Below are positions 23,660 to 37,798 of a stretch of 64,000 nt of DNA, one piece after another. Below the pieces are notes generated by a model. The model was not told the origin of the DNA. It ran no database searches and saw nothing but the letters and a program-made list of their open reading frames with translations. The DNA is from Climacium dendroides (taxonomy: Eukaryota > Streptophyta > Bryopsida > Hypnales > Climaciaceae). The first letter of the stretch is position 1. Each line of letters opens with the position of its first letter. The stretch spans positions 36,084,001-36,148,000 of the forward strand of contig OX467082.1 of assembly GCA_950106755.1 (NCBI GenBank), read 5' to 3'. Position numbers and translations under genes: made by a program.

Positions 23660-26600
23660 ATGGTGAAAGGTTCACCAACCATTCGTTCCTTCTTTCATGC
23701 GAAGGAGTCTCCAACGAAGCTGATGCACAGTACTTCTCCAGGGCGCCCTCCTCTCTCTGCTTTCTCTGCATCCGCAAGGAACAATCTCAGTGCTGGGAAC
23801 TCATCACCAGCTCCCTCAGCTTCAAAATCTCAGCCAAGGGTTGAAAGATACAGTCCGCAAGGGAAGATAAGAGGGGCTCCGTCTGGGCATGTTTCGTATC
23901 CATCATTGGAAAATGTTGACTCCAACGTGGGATCTTCCTGTAGTAATTTGAGTAGTCCTGAGAGGTACAGCACCCCTTGCGGTACACCATTGAAGAGCAA
24001 TTCAAGGAGAAGCTCCGGTACCATGCGGCTGCCCTTCAGTTCTACCGATCTCGAAAATGCGCAGGGGGATATTTCTCCAGGTATTGCAGTCCATTCCGAA
24101 ACTATTCACTTCCCTAAGTCTATCCAAGTAAGCCCAGAGCTGCAATTAGTTTACGATACGGTTTGCACTTTTTGCGTCAATCGTTCTTTTCTCGTAAATT
24201 TCCTTGGCACTTCAGTAAATTGCATAAGTTAATTACAGACAGGAATTCTGGGCCACAATTCTCTTGCAAACTGCAGAAGTTTATGGTAGGTTGCAATCGT
24301 GCTTTCTTACGATATCTTTATACAGGAGGTGCTTATGAAGAACGCCGCACTCGTAAAGCTTCGAACACAAGGTTAGGAGCAGAAAGTTTTAAAGATGAAA
24401 ACAACACTATTGACGATTCCGACCCCTCTTCGACATCTGGAAGCGAAATTGAAGATTTGTCCCTCGCAAGGCCCTCACCGGCAAGAAGGCAATCTGCTGT
24501 ATGCCTTTCAAGACAGTCATCTGCAAGACAGGAAGGCCTAAGACGAATGTCACTTGGTCCGAAAATTGAAGCTGCTGTGTCCAAGCTTGAGAAGACGCCC
24601 AGCAAGCCTTCAAGGCCAGGGCTGAACGGAACGCCTTGTGCGAGTCCAGTCAGTCTACGTGCGAGTGCTCGAAGAGCACTCGTGCTTCAGGAACCCCATC
24701 AAGCTCAAACACATTTTGACCTCGAAGAGAATTCCACCTTTTGGGACGACCACAATGTGCAGGTGGTTGAGCAACTACTGTCCTCTTTGTTTCTTTAAAT
24801 AGTACGGAAACTCGTGAAATTCTCTGTTAGAGCCATGCATCTCCCTGTCTGATAGATTGGATTACATGATTCACTCACGTATTTATGCATTTGGAGTAGT
24901 TTCTAATCGAGTAGTTTTGGGGACCGTCTATCAGGTTGTCATTAGGACTCGACCAACAAGTGGCAAGGAAGCAGCAATGGCAGACATTAGCAGATGCGTG
25001 AGGCAAGACGGTCCCCACGCCATCACATGGCTGGGACAGCCAGAAACACGCTTCACATTTGATCACGTCGCTGGTGAAAACATTTCTCAGGTCAGGATTT
25101 TCGTGCTGTATTCCAGTGTTTGTTGGCTGCGTGACGCATCGTGTACAGTATTAGATGTCAACGAATGATTGCAACAATCTCACGGACTTCTCTATGATTA
25201 TCGCAGGAAAAGCTGTTTAAAGTGGTTGGATTACCTATCGTGGAGAATTGTATGGCTGGCTACAATAGTTGCATGTTTGCTTATGGTCAGGTGAGCATTT
25301 GTACATAAAAGATTTTCTCCTTCATCCTCAATTAGGGGCTGAGAAGCTTCTGAGGTTCTCGTTAAGCAATTCAATTCAATATCGCGAAGACTGTTTCGCT
25401 TATCCGTCCTCGCCTTGTGAATACTATCTCTGAGCCATTCGCTCTCAAGCCAGCGATGCCCCTCCTGAGTGGGTGGACATAATCATGTATACCTGAAAAC
25501 GATCACAACTAATGCCTCGGAATACTAGGATGTAAATTAAATGGGTTTTTGTATGATCTTTAACAGACCGGAAGCGGCAAAACACACACAATGCTCGGAG
25601 ATATCACCAACCTTGGCGATCAAGCAAATGACAATTGTGGGATGACACCGCGCATTTTTGATTACCTGTTCTCAAAAATCCAGAAGGTAATGGGGCTTGC
25701 TCATCTAGTTATTCGGCTGTAGGATCGCAATACTTATTGTATGTGGAATCACGGATCTTAATTCTACCCGAACTTCAGATCTTCAAGTACGTCTAATTTC
25801 GTCTTCGTCTAGTAATCTTGCAATATCAGAGAGTCTGCCATATAACACCCTAGAGACTTGCTCACGCAACTCAATGGGTGCCTAATTCCTTTCAAAGGGA
25901 CGAGGATTTTAGGAGTGCATGACTGACTTTGTGATAATCAAGCAACTGATTGAACTGATCAAAGAAACCGCAGGAAGTACAAGACCGACATCTGGAGCAG
26001 CTGCGATTTGTTTGCAAGTGCTCCTTTCTGGAAATTTACAATGAGCAGATCACAGATCTCTTAGAGCCCTCTTCTTCAAATCTTCAAGTACGTCTATTTT
26101 CTGAATTTGGTTTATTCCGCATTTCTTTAGTCTAGATAGTTTCGACGTAGTACCCAGGTTGCAATCCTGGCACGCAACTTTCTGCCACAGTACGTTAAGT
26201 GGACTCCGGATTGACGCATTCTCGTCTACTAAATGTTTTGGTCATACTGAAAGAGTCAATTGAAAAATCCAGTGTATACGTTACGGAAACACATCCTTAA
26301 TTTTAAGGGTAGCACGGTCCATGTATACCTACTTTTATTGCAATGTGGCACACTAATCTGAGAGATTCAGTTCTTGCTAATCATAACCACCTCCTACGGC
26401 TGGCAGATGCGAGAGGACTCGAAAAAGGGTGTGTTCGTAGAAAACCTTACTGAAATGGTCGTCAGCAGCGTACAAGATGTGATCTCGTTGCTCCAAAAGG
26501 GAGCTGCCAACAGGAAAGTTGCTTCCACAAACATGAATCGAGAAAGCAGTCGCTCGCACAGTGTATTCACCTGCATCATAGAAAGCAAGGTATGCTAAAA

Positions 26601-29600
26601 GTTCACGAGTGTATATCTCTACAAGGACATAGAACTCTTGAAGGTCACGAGTATACATTGGTGAGAATGTTGGAAAGCATTGGGGTTCTGCTTCGATACC
26701 TCATTTATTCTGGAGCTCCAGATATCGTTCGTTTGGTTAACTCTGTCATGTGCATTGGTACTCATTGAGTGCAGTGGATGACCAACTCTACGGGAAATAT
26801 GCGCTTCGGACGATTGAATCTGGTGGATCTCGCAGGGTCAGAACGGTATGAAACACACCTGCTTGACGCTATCGCCACGTACCGTAGCGCTGCTGCTTCG
26901 TTTCTGTGCTTGGAATTGCTATATTGGTGATGTAATGAAATAGTTTCCACGCTGACCGAAATTGCAGGCAGAAGTCTTCTGGAGCGGAGGGGGACCGTCT
27001 GAAAGAAGCTTCCAGCATCAACAAGTCACTTTCCACCCTTGGGTCAGTTCGAATTCGATTCAAGTTTTGGTGCCATTGATCCCCATTTCTTTATAAACTA
27101 AGAAACATAAGTGAAGAATATATTTAAGCATAGAAGAGCAGAATGATTATGCCTTTTGCTGATGAGATTGAATGCTGCACTCAACAGGCTGGTAATAATG
27201 ACTTTGGTAGACACGGCAAATGGAAAGCCGCGCCATGTTCCATATCGAGACTCGAAGCTTACTTTCCTACTGCAGGTAGAAACATCTCCCAGGGTGGTTG
27301 TATTGGTTGTTTTCACTTTTGTTTTACAGTGAGTTTGTCTTGGTTCAGCGAGTTAATCCCAGTGATAGTTGCGGCGCTGAAGAATGAGGATCGATTGATT
27401 GCAGGACTCTCTCGGAGGTAATTCAAAAACCGCCATCATTGCAACGATCAGTCCTTCAAGTTGGTATGTGAACAATCACTCTACCTTGCACCATATACGT
27501 GGTACAGTAAAGTCTAGAGAGGTCAAGGAAAGAGTGGCATTCCTACATACACTCTTAGCCTAGTAGATGTGAAAACTAGGGATGTGCGATTGTGTTCTGA
27601 TATCTATGCTATTTCTATGCCAGCTGCTCAATGGAGACTCTAAGTACACTCAAGTTCGCGCAACGTGCCAAATTCATCCAGAATAATGTAAGTTAATTTT
27701 TTCCCTTGTTCTTAATTATTGCCGTTCATTCCTGTAAATTAATAAATCTGGGAAGATAAAAGAACTGACGTCTCATGGTTACGCGAGCAGGCTGTTATCA
27801 ATGAAGATGCATCCGAAGAAGTACTAGCGTTACGACGTGAGATTCAGGAACTGAAGGCAAGCACTTGCCTTTCCTATTACTTCACACATATTAAAATTAT
27901 GTAAATTCATCTCATTTAAATCTCTCAACACAGCATGGGTGCTGGGATGATATCGTGGAACAGGAAGAAGTAAGCAGATTGCGCACCCAGACTCTCTCAA
28001 CAATGCAACGGGAATGCCGGCGAGCAAGCAGTGAATTTTTCCGGATGTCTATGACTGGTAGGGATCTGTTCGATGCGGCAGAGAAGAAGCGGTCGGATGA
28101 AACATTGGACTTGAAGTCAGTGGAGTTACTTGGGAAGGTACTAGAATTTTTCGTATTGCACATGATTTGTTCTCGTCCAAACTATCAAATATCTATAATT
28201 TTAGACTCTTTCCTTCTTCTAAATATGATTGTTCTGCACACTGAACTATTTCCTCTTCCTAATTAATTTTTTCAAATTATTCAACGCAGGTTAAGGCTCT
28301 TGAAGCAGTTTTGGCCGGAGCTTTGAGACGTGAGCAGGCTGCTGAATTTAAGGCGAAACAACAGTTTGATGAAGTTGAGAAAGCTAACAAATTGGTAATT
28401 TCATTACCGAAATCTGACTTTCTTGCAGAAATTTCACTTGGAATTATATTCATCTTTTTCTTTGGAGGCTACACATGAATTTCTTTTCCCATAAGGTGTA
28501 TATTTGGACTGACAGTGAGATCTATTGAGTTATATTGTTTTTGGCAGATTGAAGACCGGGAATTGGAAGTGATAAATTGCAAGGGCCTTTTGCATCTTAT
28601 TGATGGTGGATCAGAACGGCATCAGTTATCTGAAGATGTGAAGTCCTCGGATCCGAAGCTACATGTGATGTTGGAGGAGAAGCTGGAAATTGCCAAAAGT
28701 CTTGAGCGCAATTCTGCAGTCTCAAAATTGCAACTGGAGAATTATCGCCTGACAGAGCAAGTTCAGAGGTCTCGACTTACTTCTCGCTTTCCATTTGAAA
28801 ACACATATGTCGTGCTCGAGACTATATTCACGGTGAAAGGCACTTCGCCGATGCATTTCCTAAATTTCATGAATAAGTTTCTCTCCTGCAGATATCGATC
28901 CTTCTCTGATGCCGGGGAGAAAGTTATGATGGCGGCAGAGATTCAAGGTTTACGAGATCAGGTACCATGAAAAGGCTAAATGACATGACTGGACAACTGG
29001 AATTTGAGTTGCGTACTTCAATATTTTCAGGGCTTGGGCTAGTTACTGCTTGTTCTATGTTGGTGAAATACCATTTGATAGTTTCAAGTGAAAATGGTCT
29101 TACTTTGAACCGGAACTTGGTTGCCCTTACATTTTGAATTGTGCACAGGCCCTGGAGCTTCTCGAAGGGAAGATTGCAGTGGAGCAGGGGTTGCTGTCAA
29201 CGACCATTGCACAGGTGTTTAATTAATGGAGAACTCTATCAACTCTGTGCGTTCATCATTTTATTCATTAATGTTGTTTTAATACTATTTTCCGTGGCAG
29301 GGTGACTGTTACCGAAAGGAATTGGATACTTGCCGCAACGATTTGACCAACTGCTTAGAAGCAAGTTCACAACTGCAGAGGTAAGCCACAGCATTGTCAG
29401 CACGAGTTGACGTCAAATGAAATAAACTGTGTTCGAAAGACTCAAATAAAATCTGTATTGAATGGTTGATTATCCCGTTTATTAGTCTCGTACGTTAGGC
29501 AATGTCGGGAGTAATAGTGTTACTTACCTATGTAAACGTCTGTTGACTCATAACAATGGATAACAATGAATGTCTCTCAGGCAAGTAGGCGAGCTACAGA

Positions 29601-32600
29601 CTCTAGTCAATCAGCTGACCGAGAAAAATTCCGAGAAAGAGAGGGAATTAAAACAATTCAAGGTAAATCCTTTGCTTCATTCGACTGACGTGTATATATT
29701 TCACCCATTTGTAGCAGATACCATTTAGAGTGTCGTTCTTACTGAACTTCTTTGGAATACGAAGCCTAGGAAGGTTTGGAAATGACCCATGCTGGCCAAG
29801 GATCACAGATTGTGATTAGAAGCATTGCCTTGTGATTGTAGGAATCAGCAGAGAAGTATGCAATCGTGGCAAAAGTGAAGGAAGAGGAAATCAAATCCCT
29901 GCGGACTGGGTGGGAAACTGCCACCGCCAATCTATATCGTGATCTCGTGGAAGGAGAACGCGCGCTCGTTGATGCGGGGAAAGAGATAGCAGAAATTTTG
30001 GGCGAAGACTGGCTGCCAAAAATCGCTACGGACGTACCTGCGCGCTGGTCAATTGGGTCTGTAAAGTCACTTACAGAAGTGGACATAGAACACGATTATT
30101 TCAAGGGACGGGACTCTTGTAATTCTGATGACATATTTGGGGATCGGAAGACTTCGAGGAGGAAGAAAAGTTTTGGTGTACCTCCGAGGTTATCAGTCAT
30201 GGAGGACAAAATGAAACTGCAGGCCAGCGTTGCCCGTCTTGAACAGGAGCTTGAAATTCACAAGCAACGGGTTCTGAAAGAGGAACGTATTCAGGAGGAG
30301 TTGGATAGAGTGGTGAAGGAAAACCTTCGTCTCATGGAGGAGATAGGAGCTTTGGCTAAAATTTCCAGGAATATAGAAGAGATCGTTGAAGAAAATGAAG
30401 ACCTTAAGGTTGAAGTAAAACAACTTCGGGTTAAATTTCTTGAACTGAGTGATGCAATTGGAGTCTCACGAGATCAGATTTCTGCATTAGATAAAAATCT
30501 AGCAGAGCTAGAAAAGTTAAAGTTGGACCAAGAGGAGGCCCTGGCATTGAAATCTCAGGAGTTACTAGATATTGAAGAGAAAAATATTCAGCTCCTCAAA
30601 GAAACTTCACTCCTTTCGCTGGAATTGAAAGATTTGAGGATAAAGTCTGAGGAAACAAACTCTGCTCTTGACGAAGTGGTGCGATCCAATGACAAACTGG
30701 TAGAGGAGAGTGTCGTGCTAAAGTTTCAAGCTGAAAAGGACGCAGTCCTTCAAACCCATCTCAACACGAAAGTTTCAGAGCTCGAGGTTGTGCTTCAAAA
30801 GCAACAAGAAGAGATGTCTGAACTGGAAACCGAGATAGAACGACTGGAACTTTTACTTCACGAAGCGGAATGCCGCGAGCTGCAGCTGGAAAATTCATTG
30901 AAGCGCGCAGTGAAGTATGACCAAGAGACGATCTCTGTGCTGGAGGAAGCAAAAGACAAACTTGACACTGAAGCGAAAATGTTAAGTCTGAAGTTGGCAT
31001 CAACTGATTCTGTGCAGGAGGAGCTCCGTATAACTCTGAGCTTCCTTTATGATGAACTTGAGAGGAAGACCAGAAGGATAGACGAGTTGAAGTCGAAGGC
31101 CGATGCCGATGCCCAAGAGCGCAACTTAATCTCCGTTGATCTCATCAATTTCCAAACGCGAATAGATGAGCTTGAGAAATCTCTTGCAGAGAAAAGAGAA
31201 ATTCTAGTAACGTTGGAGGAGGCACTATTGAGAGCCACAGCAACTTGTGATGCCCTGAAAATGGAAAGGGACGCAGCACTAGCCCGGAATGGTCTAGCGC
31301 AAGGTGAAGCCACCTCATGTAGTACACAATATCAGGAGCTGCATAAGAAATTGGATCTGAAATCAACTGACCTGGGAGTTCTCTCGGAGCGTTTACTATC
31401 CGTCACCACAGAAACGGACATGACCCAAGTTGTGAACTTTCATAGGACGTCACCGACGTCGTCTCAGGATTTTGAACACGAGTGTGTTACTTTGGGAGAT
31501 CTGCAGCATCAGCTCCTCGAGCTTAAGAGAAATCTTGAAGAGAACCAAGCTGACTTATTGGAGTCCCGAAGCAAGGAAAACAATCTCTTGTCCGAAATCC
31601 TGAATCTGAAAGATAAACTCTTTAAGAGGGAATGCACTTTGGATGTGACATGTAAAACCGAAACTCGTCTTCAAGGAGAAGTATTGGCCCTGTCTGAAAT
31701 CGTGGAGCGTACAAATATTGAGAATGACTTTCTCAAAGAAGAGTTGTCTACTCTACAAGTGCTGGTACTTGAGAACCAAAGTACAATAGCAAGCAAGCAA
31801 CAGGTAACAAAGCTGTTTTCTTGATTTTTAGCCAATGTAAGTTCGAAACTTTTAGTTTCTGAGAAAATGCACATCAGTGGCGTAGAGAATACTCACCAAT
31901 CATCATATGTACTGCAAGTCTATTGACCGGAGTGATTTGGGAGTCGAAGCAGAACAGACGATTTGTGTACAACAAAAATTTGTCGTATTTAATCTTTCTC
32001 CTTGCCAATTTTCTCCTGTTACTGGTAGTATATATTTCCGTAGTCTTAAATCGTGTCATATCCCTGTATGGGAGTCATTTGCTGAAAGGGTGACTTGCTT
32101 GGCGTGCTACAGAATATAGAAACAAATGTGCAGGCAATCACCGTTCTGAATGGTCGCCTGAACGAGACCGTAGAACAGTTGCAGATGCAGCTTCAGAGAA
32201 AAGAGGACTGTTTTCAGTGTCTTGAATTTGACTTAACTCTCCTCCAAGAGAGTGCGGCTGAAGACACTGACTTCAAGAAAGAGCTTCTCAAAGCCAACGC
32301 TATAATTCGAGAGCTTCAGGTATATCCAAACTCCTACTTCCGTTCCGAATTTCAGGAGATCATGACTTTGTTTAGCTTTGCTCAAGTATTCGGGAAACTC
32401 ATGTTCTTTATGGAAGAACAGGACGTGGCTTATACAAGATGTCAGGAGTTGAAGGAGCTGGTGTCAGCGAAGAAAGAAATGGAGGACCGATTGCTGGAAA
32501 ATGAGAGACAAGCTGCGCTTGTGACCACAGAGAGCGAAACATTGAATTCAAGAATTTCGCATTTGCAGATCAGTTTGAGGGCATTGGAAGGGGTTGTTGC

Positions 32601-35600
32601 AGAGAAAAATGAGGCCTTGAGCTTTTTTGAGAAAGAGTTGGTGGCTACAAGGGTTAGCATGAGTACGGAAAGCAGCCACAAGACCGAATCATCTTCGTCA
32701 CTACAAAGTGAAATGCAAAATGTAATAGCTGAAAGGGATTACTTGAAATCACTGCAAAACCAAATTGTGGTGGACGAGCTGAGAAGCCAAATAAAAACCC
32801 TTCAGGGCCTGAACAGTAGGTTAGAGAAGGATTTGATACTGAAGATTGAGGACGAAACCGCACTAGGAACTGAAGTTATGGCTGCACGGAACCTAACAGC
32901 GCAGTCCTTGCAGCAAGTTGATGAAATGAGGGTTCGAATTTGTGCTTTAGAGGAGAAACATCGTGATATGCAGATAGATATTACCTTCGAAAACAGTGCT
33001 GTCAGTCCAGTGGCAGCTGAGCCATCTGCGGCGCCCGCTGTGACCTGCTCCATGGCTCGGGACTTGGATGGCTTATACCAGAGGATTGCCACGCTTATCT
33101 CAGAAAAGGACAATCTGGAGAACAGTATTTTGCAAAAAGACGAAGCAATGTCCTCCATGGATGCCGACTTGATGGCAATGAAGGGTTCATTATCTTCTCT
33201 GGAGTCGTTTAGATCGAAGCTTGCAGATTTACAGTTTCAGAAGGGTAATGATGAGGCTGAGCTCCAAATGGCCAGAAAAAATGAAATTAAATTGCAGGAT
33301 GAGATCCACAGTCTATCTCTTAGGCTTGCCGATAGCGAAGAATCGAATAATACTCTCAAGCTAGAACTTGCCGAAAATATCACAGCAATGAGCACCTTAC
33401 AGGATCGCATCAGTATCGCGTCTCGGTCCTTTAATTATAACCACGAAGAGATAAAGACAATGAAATCTGAGATTGGGGCGTTGCTGAAAGAGAGAGATGC
33501 TTTGCAGGCTGAAGTTGACCACAAATTAGCGACAATAAGTTCTTTGGAGAACGAGTTGGCCGGTGCACGAGCGGCTGCAGGATCAGCAAGAGATCGTATA
33601 GCTGCTTTGGAGACCAAAGTAGTAGTTTTACAGGCTGAAAGGGACAGCATCGACAAGCAGATCACTGAATTAGAGGCTGATGTAATCTCGACTCTTCAGA
33701 TTGAGTTGATGGAGGCCCAGAAGAGTTTGAAGTCCCTTGATAATGAAATGGCCGAATCCCGAAGGGTTTCTGATTGTGTCTCGGATGAAAATTCTGCACT
33801 ACGAGCTCGGATTACTGCGCTTGAGGCAGAGAGAGGTTCGTTACAGGCTGAGATATTGAGTAAAACCGCCCGTATTATGTCATATGAGACGGAATTGGCA
33901 GCGGCAAGTTCATCTTCGGTGGCTTTGAGGGATGAACTCAAAGCCCTCGAAGATAAAGTCCTGGAATTACAGAATCTGAAGGCGGCTTTGGAAACCGAAG
34001 TTGCCGACATAAGAACATCTATGATCAGCCTGCGAGAGAGTGAACTATTTTCTGCCTTTCCGATCTTGAGTTCCAAGGTACATGATGATGATGAAATTAG
34101 TATGGATACCGACACTCGGGAGGAGAAATGCTGTGCAGTGGAAGTGCAGATAGCTGACGCTAACCAAGAAATGGACAATATGAAGGCTCAAATCGCTCAG
34201 CAGGAACTGCAATTGAGTTCGTTAGAGGAGCTTTTGGCTCAGAAAGCTGAAGCACTTCAGCATGTGGTTTCCAAAGCGGTTCATTCAACCCAGGAATGTG
34301 AGAAATTGAAATTAGAGGTAGAAGGCTTGAAAGAAACTCTTCGTATAAAAAATCATACCATAATGGAACAGGAAAATGCCTTGAAGAGTCTAGACGCATG
34401 CATACCTTTCGTAGGAAACGAAGCTGATGAGATTAGGATCGTAAAGGATGGAAGAGACCAGGCTCTTGCTGAAGTCCAAGTCTTGCATGGTGAGCTCAGA
34501 GCAGCCCAGGTACTTGTGGCGTCCCACAAGTCCTCAGTACTCGAAGCCCAGAAGGTATGGTTGCCTATTTCTTACCAATTCTTCGGATTGAAAGACAGTT
34601 CTTATACTCAGTCCGTAACACAATCTGAGAAATATTTGGATAATTCTATCAATGATTGGCGCTGACCGGAGTTTCAATACTATTTTGTCGTGCAGTTTGC
34701 TGAAGTAAACATTCTGCGCGCTAGTGGAAAGGAGGAAGAAGCCAGGACACTGAAGGCATCCGTTTCAGCACTAAAAAACCAGAACAGTGCATTGGAGAAA
34801 CAGGTATGCATCTAGAACTTTCGGTTGATCTCCATATTGGAAACTACTAAATTTATGTTTGAGCTATTTTTTGAAAGCTGACTTCAGCAAGAGCCTGGTT
34901 TGTATTTCAGCTGGAGGATACGAAGCGTGAACTTGATATATTACGGAAGGCTCGTGACGAATTTGAAATGGAGCTTCAGGGCATGAAGAACCGCATGACA
35001 ATGTTACAAGCTGTGCATAGCACTGGGTCACGGAACTTCAAGGGATTCCAAGCTGCACAAGCTGCCAGCCTTGATCTACAAAAGTTAGTATCACGTTATC
35101 CTTTTTAATTTTTTATATCTTGAAGCACCATCATACTCGCACTCATCTTATATCTTAAGTTACCATGTCCGACTTAATTTGCTAGAGATGGCCATACAGC
35201 TATATCATTAATTGACCACCACCCGGACTATTATTCTGTACAATTTTGGCAGGACGCTTGAGGATAAAGAGAGCGAAGTTTCGCAGATGTACAAACGAAT
35301 GACAGTACTCCACGGTCAAAATGAGGTCCAGGCAAGTCGCTTAGAGGAAATGGAAACTGAACTTGCACACGTGCACCAGGAGCTCGACGACCTGCAGACC
35401 CAATGTGAAGACAAGGATGCACAGGTTATCAATACTAGAAAAAATCTTTTTTCCACCTGTACCTAATGTTGTTGGAGGCTGAATGTACCGGATTTCTTGT
35501 TATAAAAAAGATCAGGAATTTTAGTAGCATGCGTTTTCCTAGTAGGAGTGTTGTCTGAAAGAAACCTAGTAGTACGTAATGTTGGTGGAGGCTGTTCTCG

Positions 35601-36836
35601 TCTTCGATCTGTTTTGTCTAATCAATCGTGTATGTAACACAGTTAAGAGAATTAAACGGACAGCTCAAAGAAGCTGAGACATTGACTCAAGATGTTATGC
35701 GGGATCTTCACAACGTTAAATTGGATATCAGCAACTACGCAGTGAGTACAAAATTTATTCTCTACATAATTAATTTCTACGTCACTTTTAGGATGCGCAC
35801 CCTCTTGATTTCTTAAGTTCTTTACCTACTGGTTTTCGTTTTGTACGCACCAGTTTGTTCACTCTAATAAACCAACTATTCTCTAGGAGTATACACATGT
35901 CCTTGTTTGAAACACGTACTGTAGTGATTACCTGTATTCGGTGTCTTAATGCATCATTCGTGAAATCCGTACGACGCTATCATGGTAGATTTATTCAAAG
36001 TCGGAAGTGGCAGGTCTGCAGCTGTAGTTCTCAATTAAGCGTTAGTTTTGGCAACTTCCATTGGTGATAACTTCGTACGATATTGTGATGCAGTCACTTG
36101 TAAGTCAACAGCAGCTAGAGCTGATCTCTGAAAGAGCTCGCCATTCTGATGAAGCACGAGAAAAGGATGAAGAGCTCTCCAATTTACAAACTCAGCTGAA
36201 TCAAGAGCGACAAAAGTAAGTGTGCTAGCAAATATCCGGTCAATGTCTTTGTTCCAATACTCCTTTTGCTGTTTTGCGGTAACCGGTGCTCTTGGAAATT
36301 TGAATTTCAGCTTGGCATGTGATTTCGATGACGAATTTGCCAGCAGTATTTTTTCTGTGAAATTTACCTTGCCCAGCTAACAGACCTGGACTTGATTCTG
36401 TTTAATTGCGTGCAGTTGGATGATGGAAATGAATCACAAACAGGCTGAGATTGTCGTTGCTCGTGTCCTATCTGAAAAGATGAGGCTAAAGAACAAGACT
36501 CTTGCTGCTGAGTACAAAAGACTTAAGGTACACTTATGCTTTCTGAGTTAATTGCAAGGATGAGCCCGTGTAGTGAGTTTTGCTTAAGACTTTTTCTTCA
36601 CTTCTACATCAGTTTGCTGGAGAGCAAAACTGAACAATAAGGTACTTGTGGTGCAGGCTGACTACGGTGGGAAGAGGAAGAAGCTTAAAATCCTAGAGCA
36701 ACAGCTCACGCAGCTCACGACTGACACTCGTAGATTCTCAATTGGAACGGAAAGTGAGGCTGACTTCGACGAAGTGAAACAATTCCAGGCCCTGCTGGCC
36801 CAGGCTAATGATCACGAACGTGCACAGAAACAGTAA
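23660..36836 (+). CDS. Kinesin-12, phragmoplast-orienting kinesin (POK1/POK2-like)
   Basis: Microtubule motor of the plant KIN-12 family. Arabidopsis POK members mark the cortical division site and guide the phragmoplast. Thirty exons reconstructed by eye keep one frame of 2670 codons: 23660-24080, 24326-24762, 24935-25090, 25207-25290, 25567-25686, 25974-26087, 26407-26589, 26775-26845, 26968-27042, 27188-27275, 27405-27463, 27624-27687, 27791-27856, 27934-28137, 28290-28394, 28548-28768, 28892-28961, 29149-29214, 29301-29380, 29581-29662, 29842-31803, 32134-32319, 32422-34554, 34696-34803, 34911-35083, 35253-35424, 35643-35741, 36094-36215, 36416-36527, 36657-36836. Residues 1-282 are Ser/Pro-rich. 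The motor (~283-624) begins VQVVIRTRP and has GQTGSGKT (365-372), SSRSHS (491-496) and DLAGSE (523-528). The rest is Leu/Glu/Lys heptad coiled coil, and the length fits POK2. An in-frame TAG precedes the chosen ATG. The intron after 27856 is GC-AG, and that at 32320-32421 is stop-free. Confidence 0.93.
27857..27933 (+). other. GC-AG intron in the kinesin gene
   Basis: The exon ends CTGAAG and the intron begins GCAAGC, ending CAACACAG. No nearby GT keeps the frame. AG|GCAAG is the strong-consensus donor context typical of rare GC-AG introns, which the major spliceosome removes. The 77-nt intron is in phase 0. Confidence 0.8.
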
Positions 36837-37730
36837 TACCCAGCAAATTTCTCAAGTCTTACAGCAAGTCTGCAACCGTTCATTGCCTTCAGATTCTGGG
36901 GGAATAGGTCGTGGTCCAACTGGTGTGGGTCACCACGGCAACATCATTCTTTCGGTACTGGAAAACCGAAACCTTTATGCTTATTTTTTCCAGTACATGT
37001 GATTTGTTTCTCGACTGTCTCTATTGAAGTCTACGTCAGTCACTAACGTTTACGTCCCTTGGGATGCTTGCAGGCATTCGTAAAGAGCAGGAGATGGAAT
37101 TTGTCAGAGACGCGGACCTTTATTTGTACAATACCCTGCTCTTTCATTATAGCCCGTCGTGAGCATCTGGCTCACGAAAAACCTTCTTAGCATATTGTAA
37201 GATTATTTGTACTGTACAGCAGCGAGTCTCAGCAGAGACCCCGTCACCTTCATTCTGGTTTTTCATGTATTCTTGAAGGCTGAAGAAATGTCGTATGCCA
37301 AACTGTAATTTTACGCCTTCCTCTCAGGCATCTCTTTTTTTGTGCCATAAGCTGTTGCAACTGGACATTTTGCACATGGAATGTGAGAATAGCTTGTGTC
37401 CGATTTTAATCACCTGCAGCGTTTGAGATTGTTTGAGCAGTTGGGGCTCGTATACAAAGTAATTGACATTGGCATGTGACGTCTGGAGAATATGCTGCTC
37501 TTTACTTAGACCTTGTCCCAATCTTTGCTCTTGCTGTATATTCAGGCAAGGTCAGGTTTAACGGAATCGAAGATGTCATTTCCTCTTAACTCTTGGGCTT
37601 TCGCATAGTTCAGCAGTAATATCTTTTCCGCGACTTGAGTCATTGTTTATGATGACCATGTGACTACCAAGGTTTCGCATCTTCATCCTGCATGTGAACC
37701 TCGTCAGCAATTAATTAAGTTTTGATGTAG
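36837..37730 (+). other. Probable 3' UTR and downstream region of the kinesin gene
   Basis: No further exon clearly continues the kinesin frame after the TAA at 36834-36836. A second frame stays open from 36808 to 37002 across the stop but shows no family similarity I know. GC content stays higher than in the flanking repeats, as in transcribed DNA. The polyadenylation site was not identified. Confidence 0.45.
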
Positions 37731-37798
37731 GTTGTGTCCAAGGGCACACATTTTGCTTGAGCTTGTTCGGTGGGAGGAGCATCTGGCGATCCGCATTG

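Noticed and set aside
24163..24325. Open frame upstream of kinesin exon 2 as coding
   Set aside because: It is read-through of intron 1. The acceptor TATACAG at 24325 joins in phase with the donor after 24080.
29766..34399. Many minus-strand ORFs opposite the kinesin coiled-coil exons
   Set aside because: They are antisense shadows of long exons. The + strand frame carries the recognisable protein and phased splice sites.
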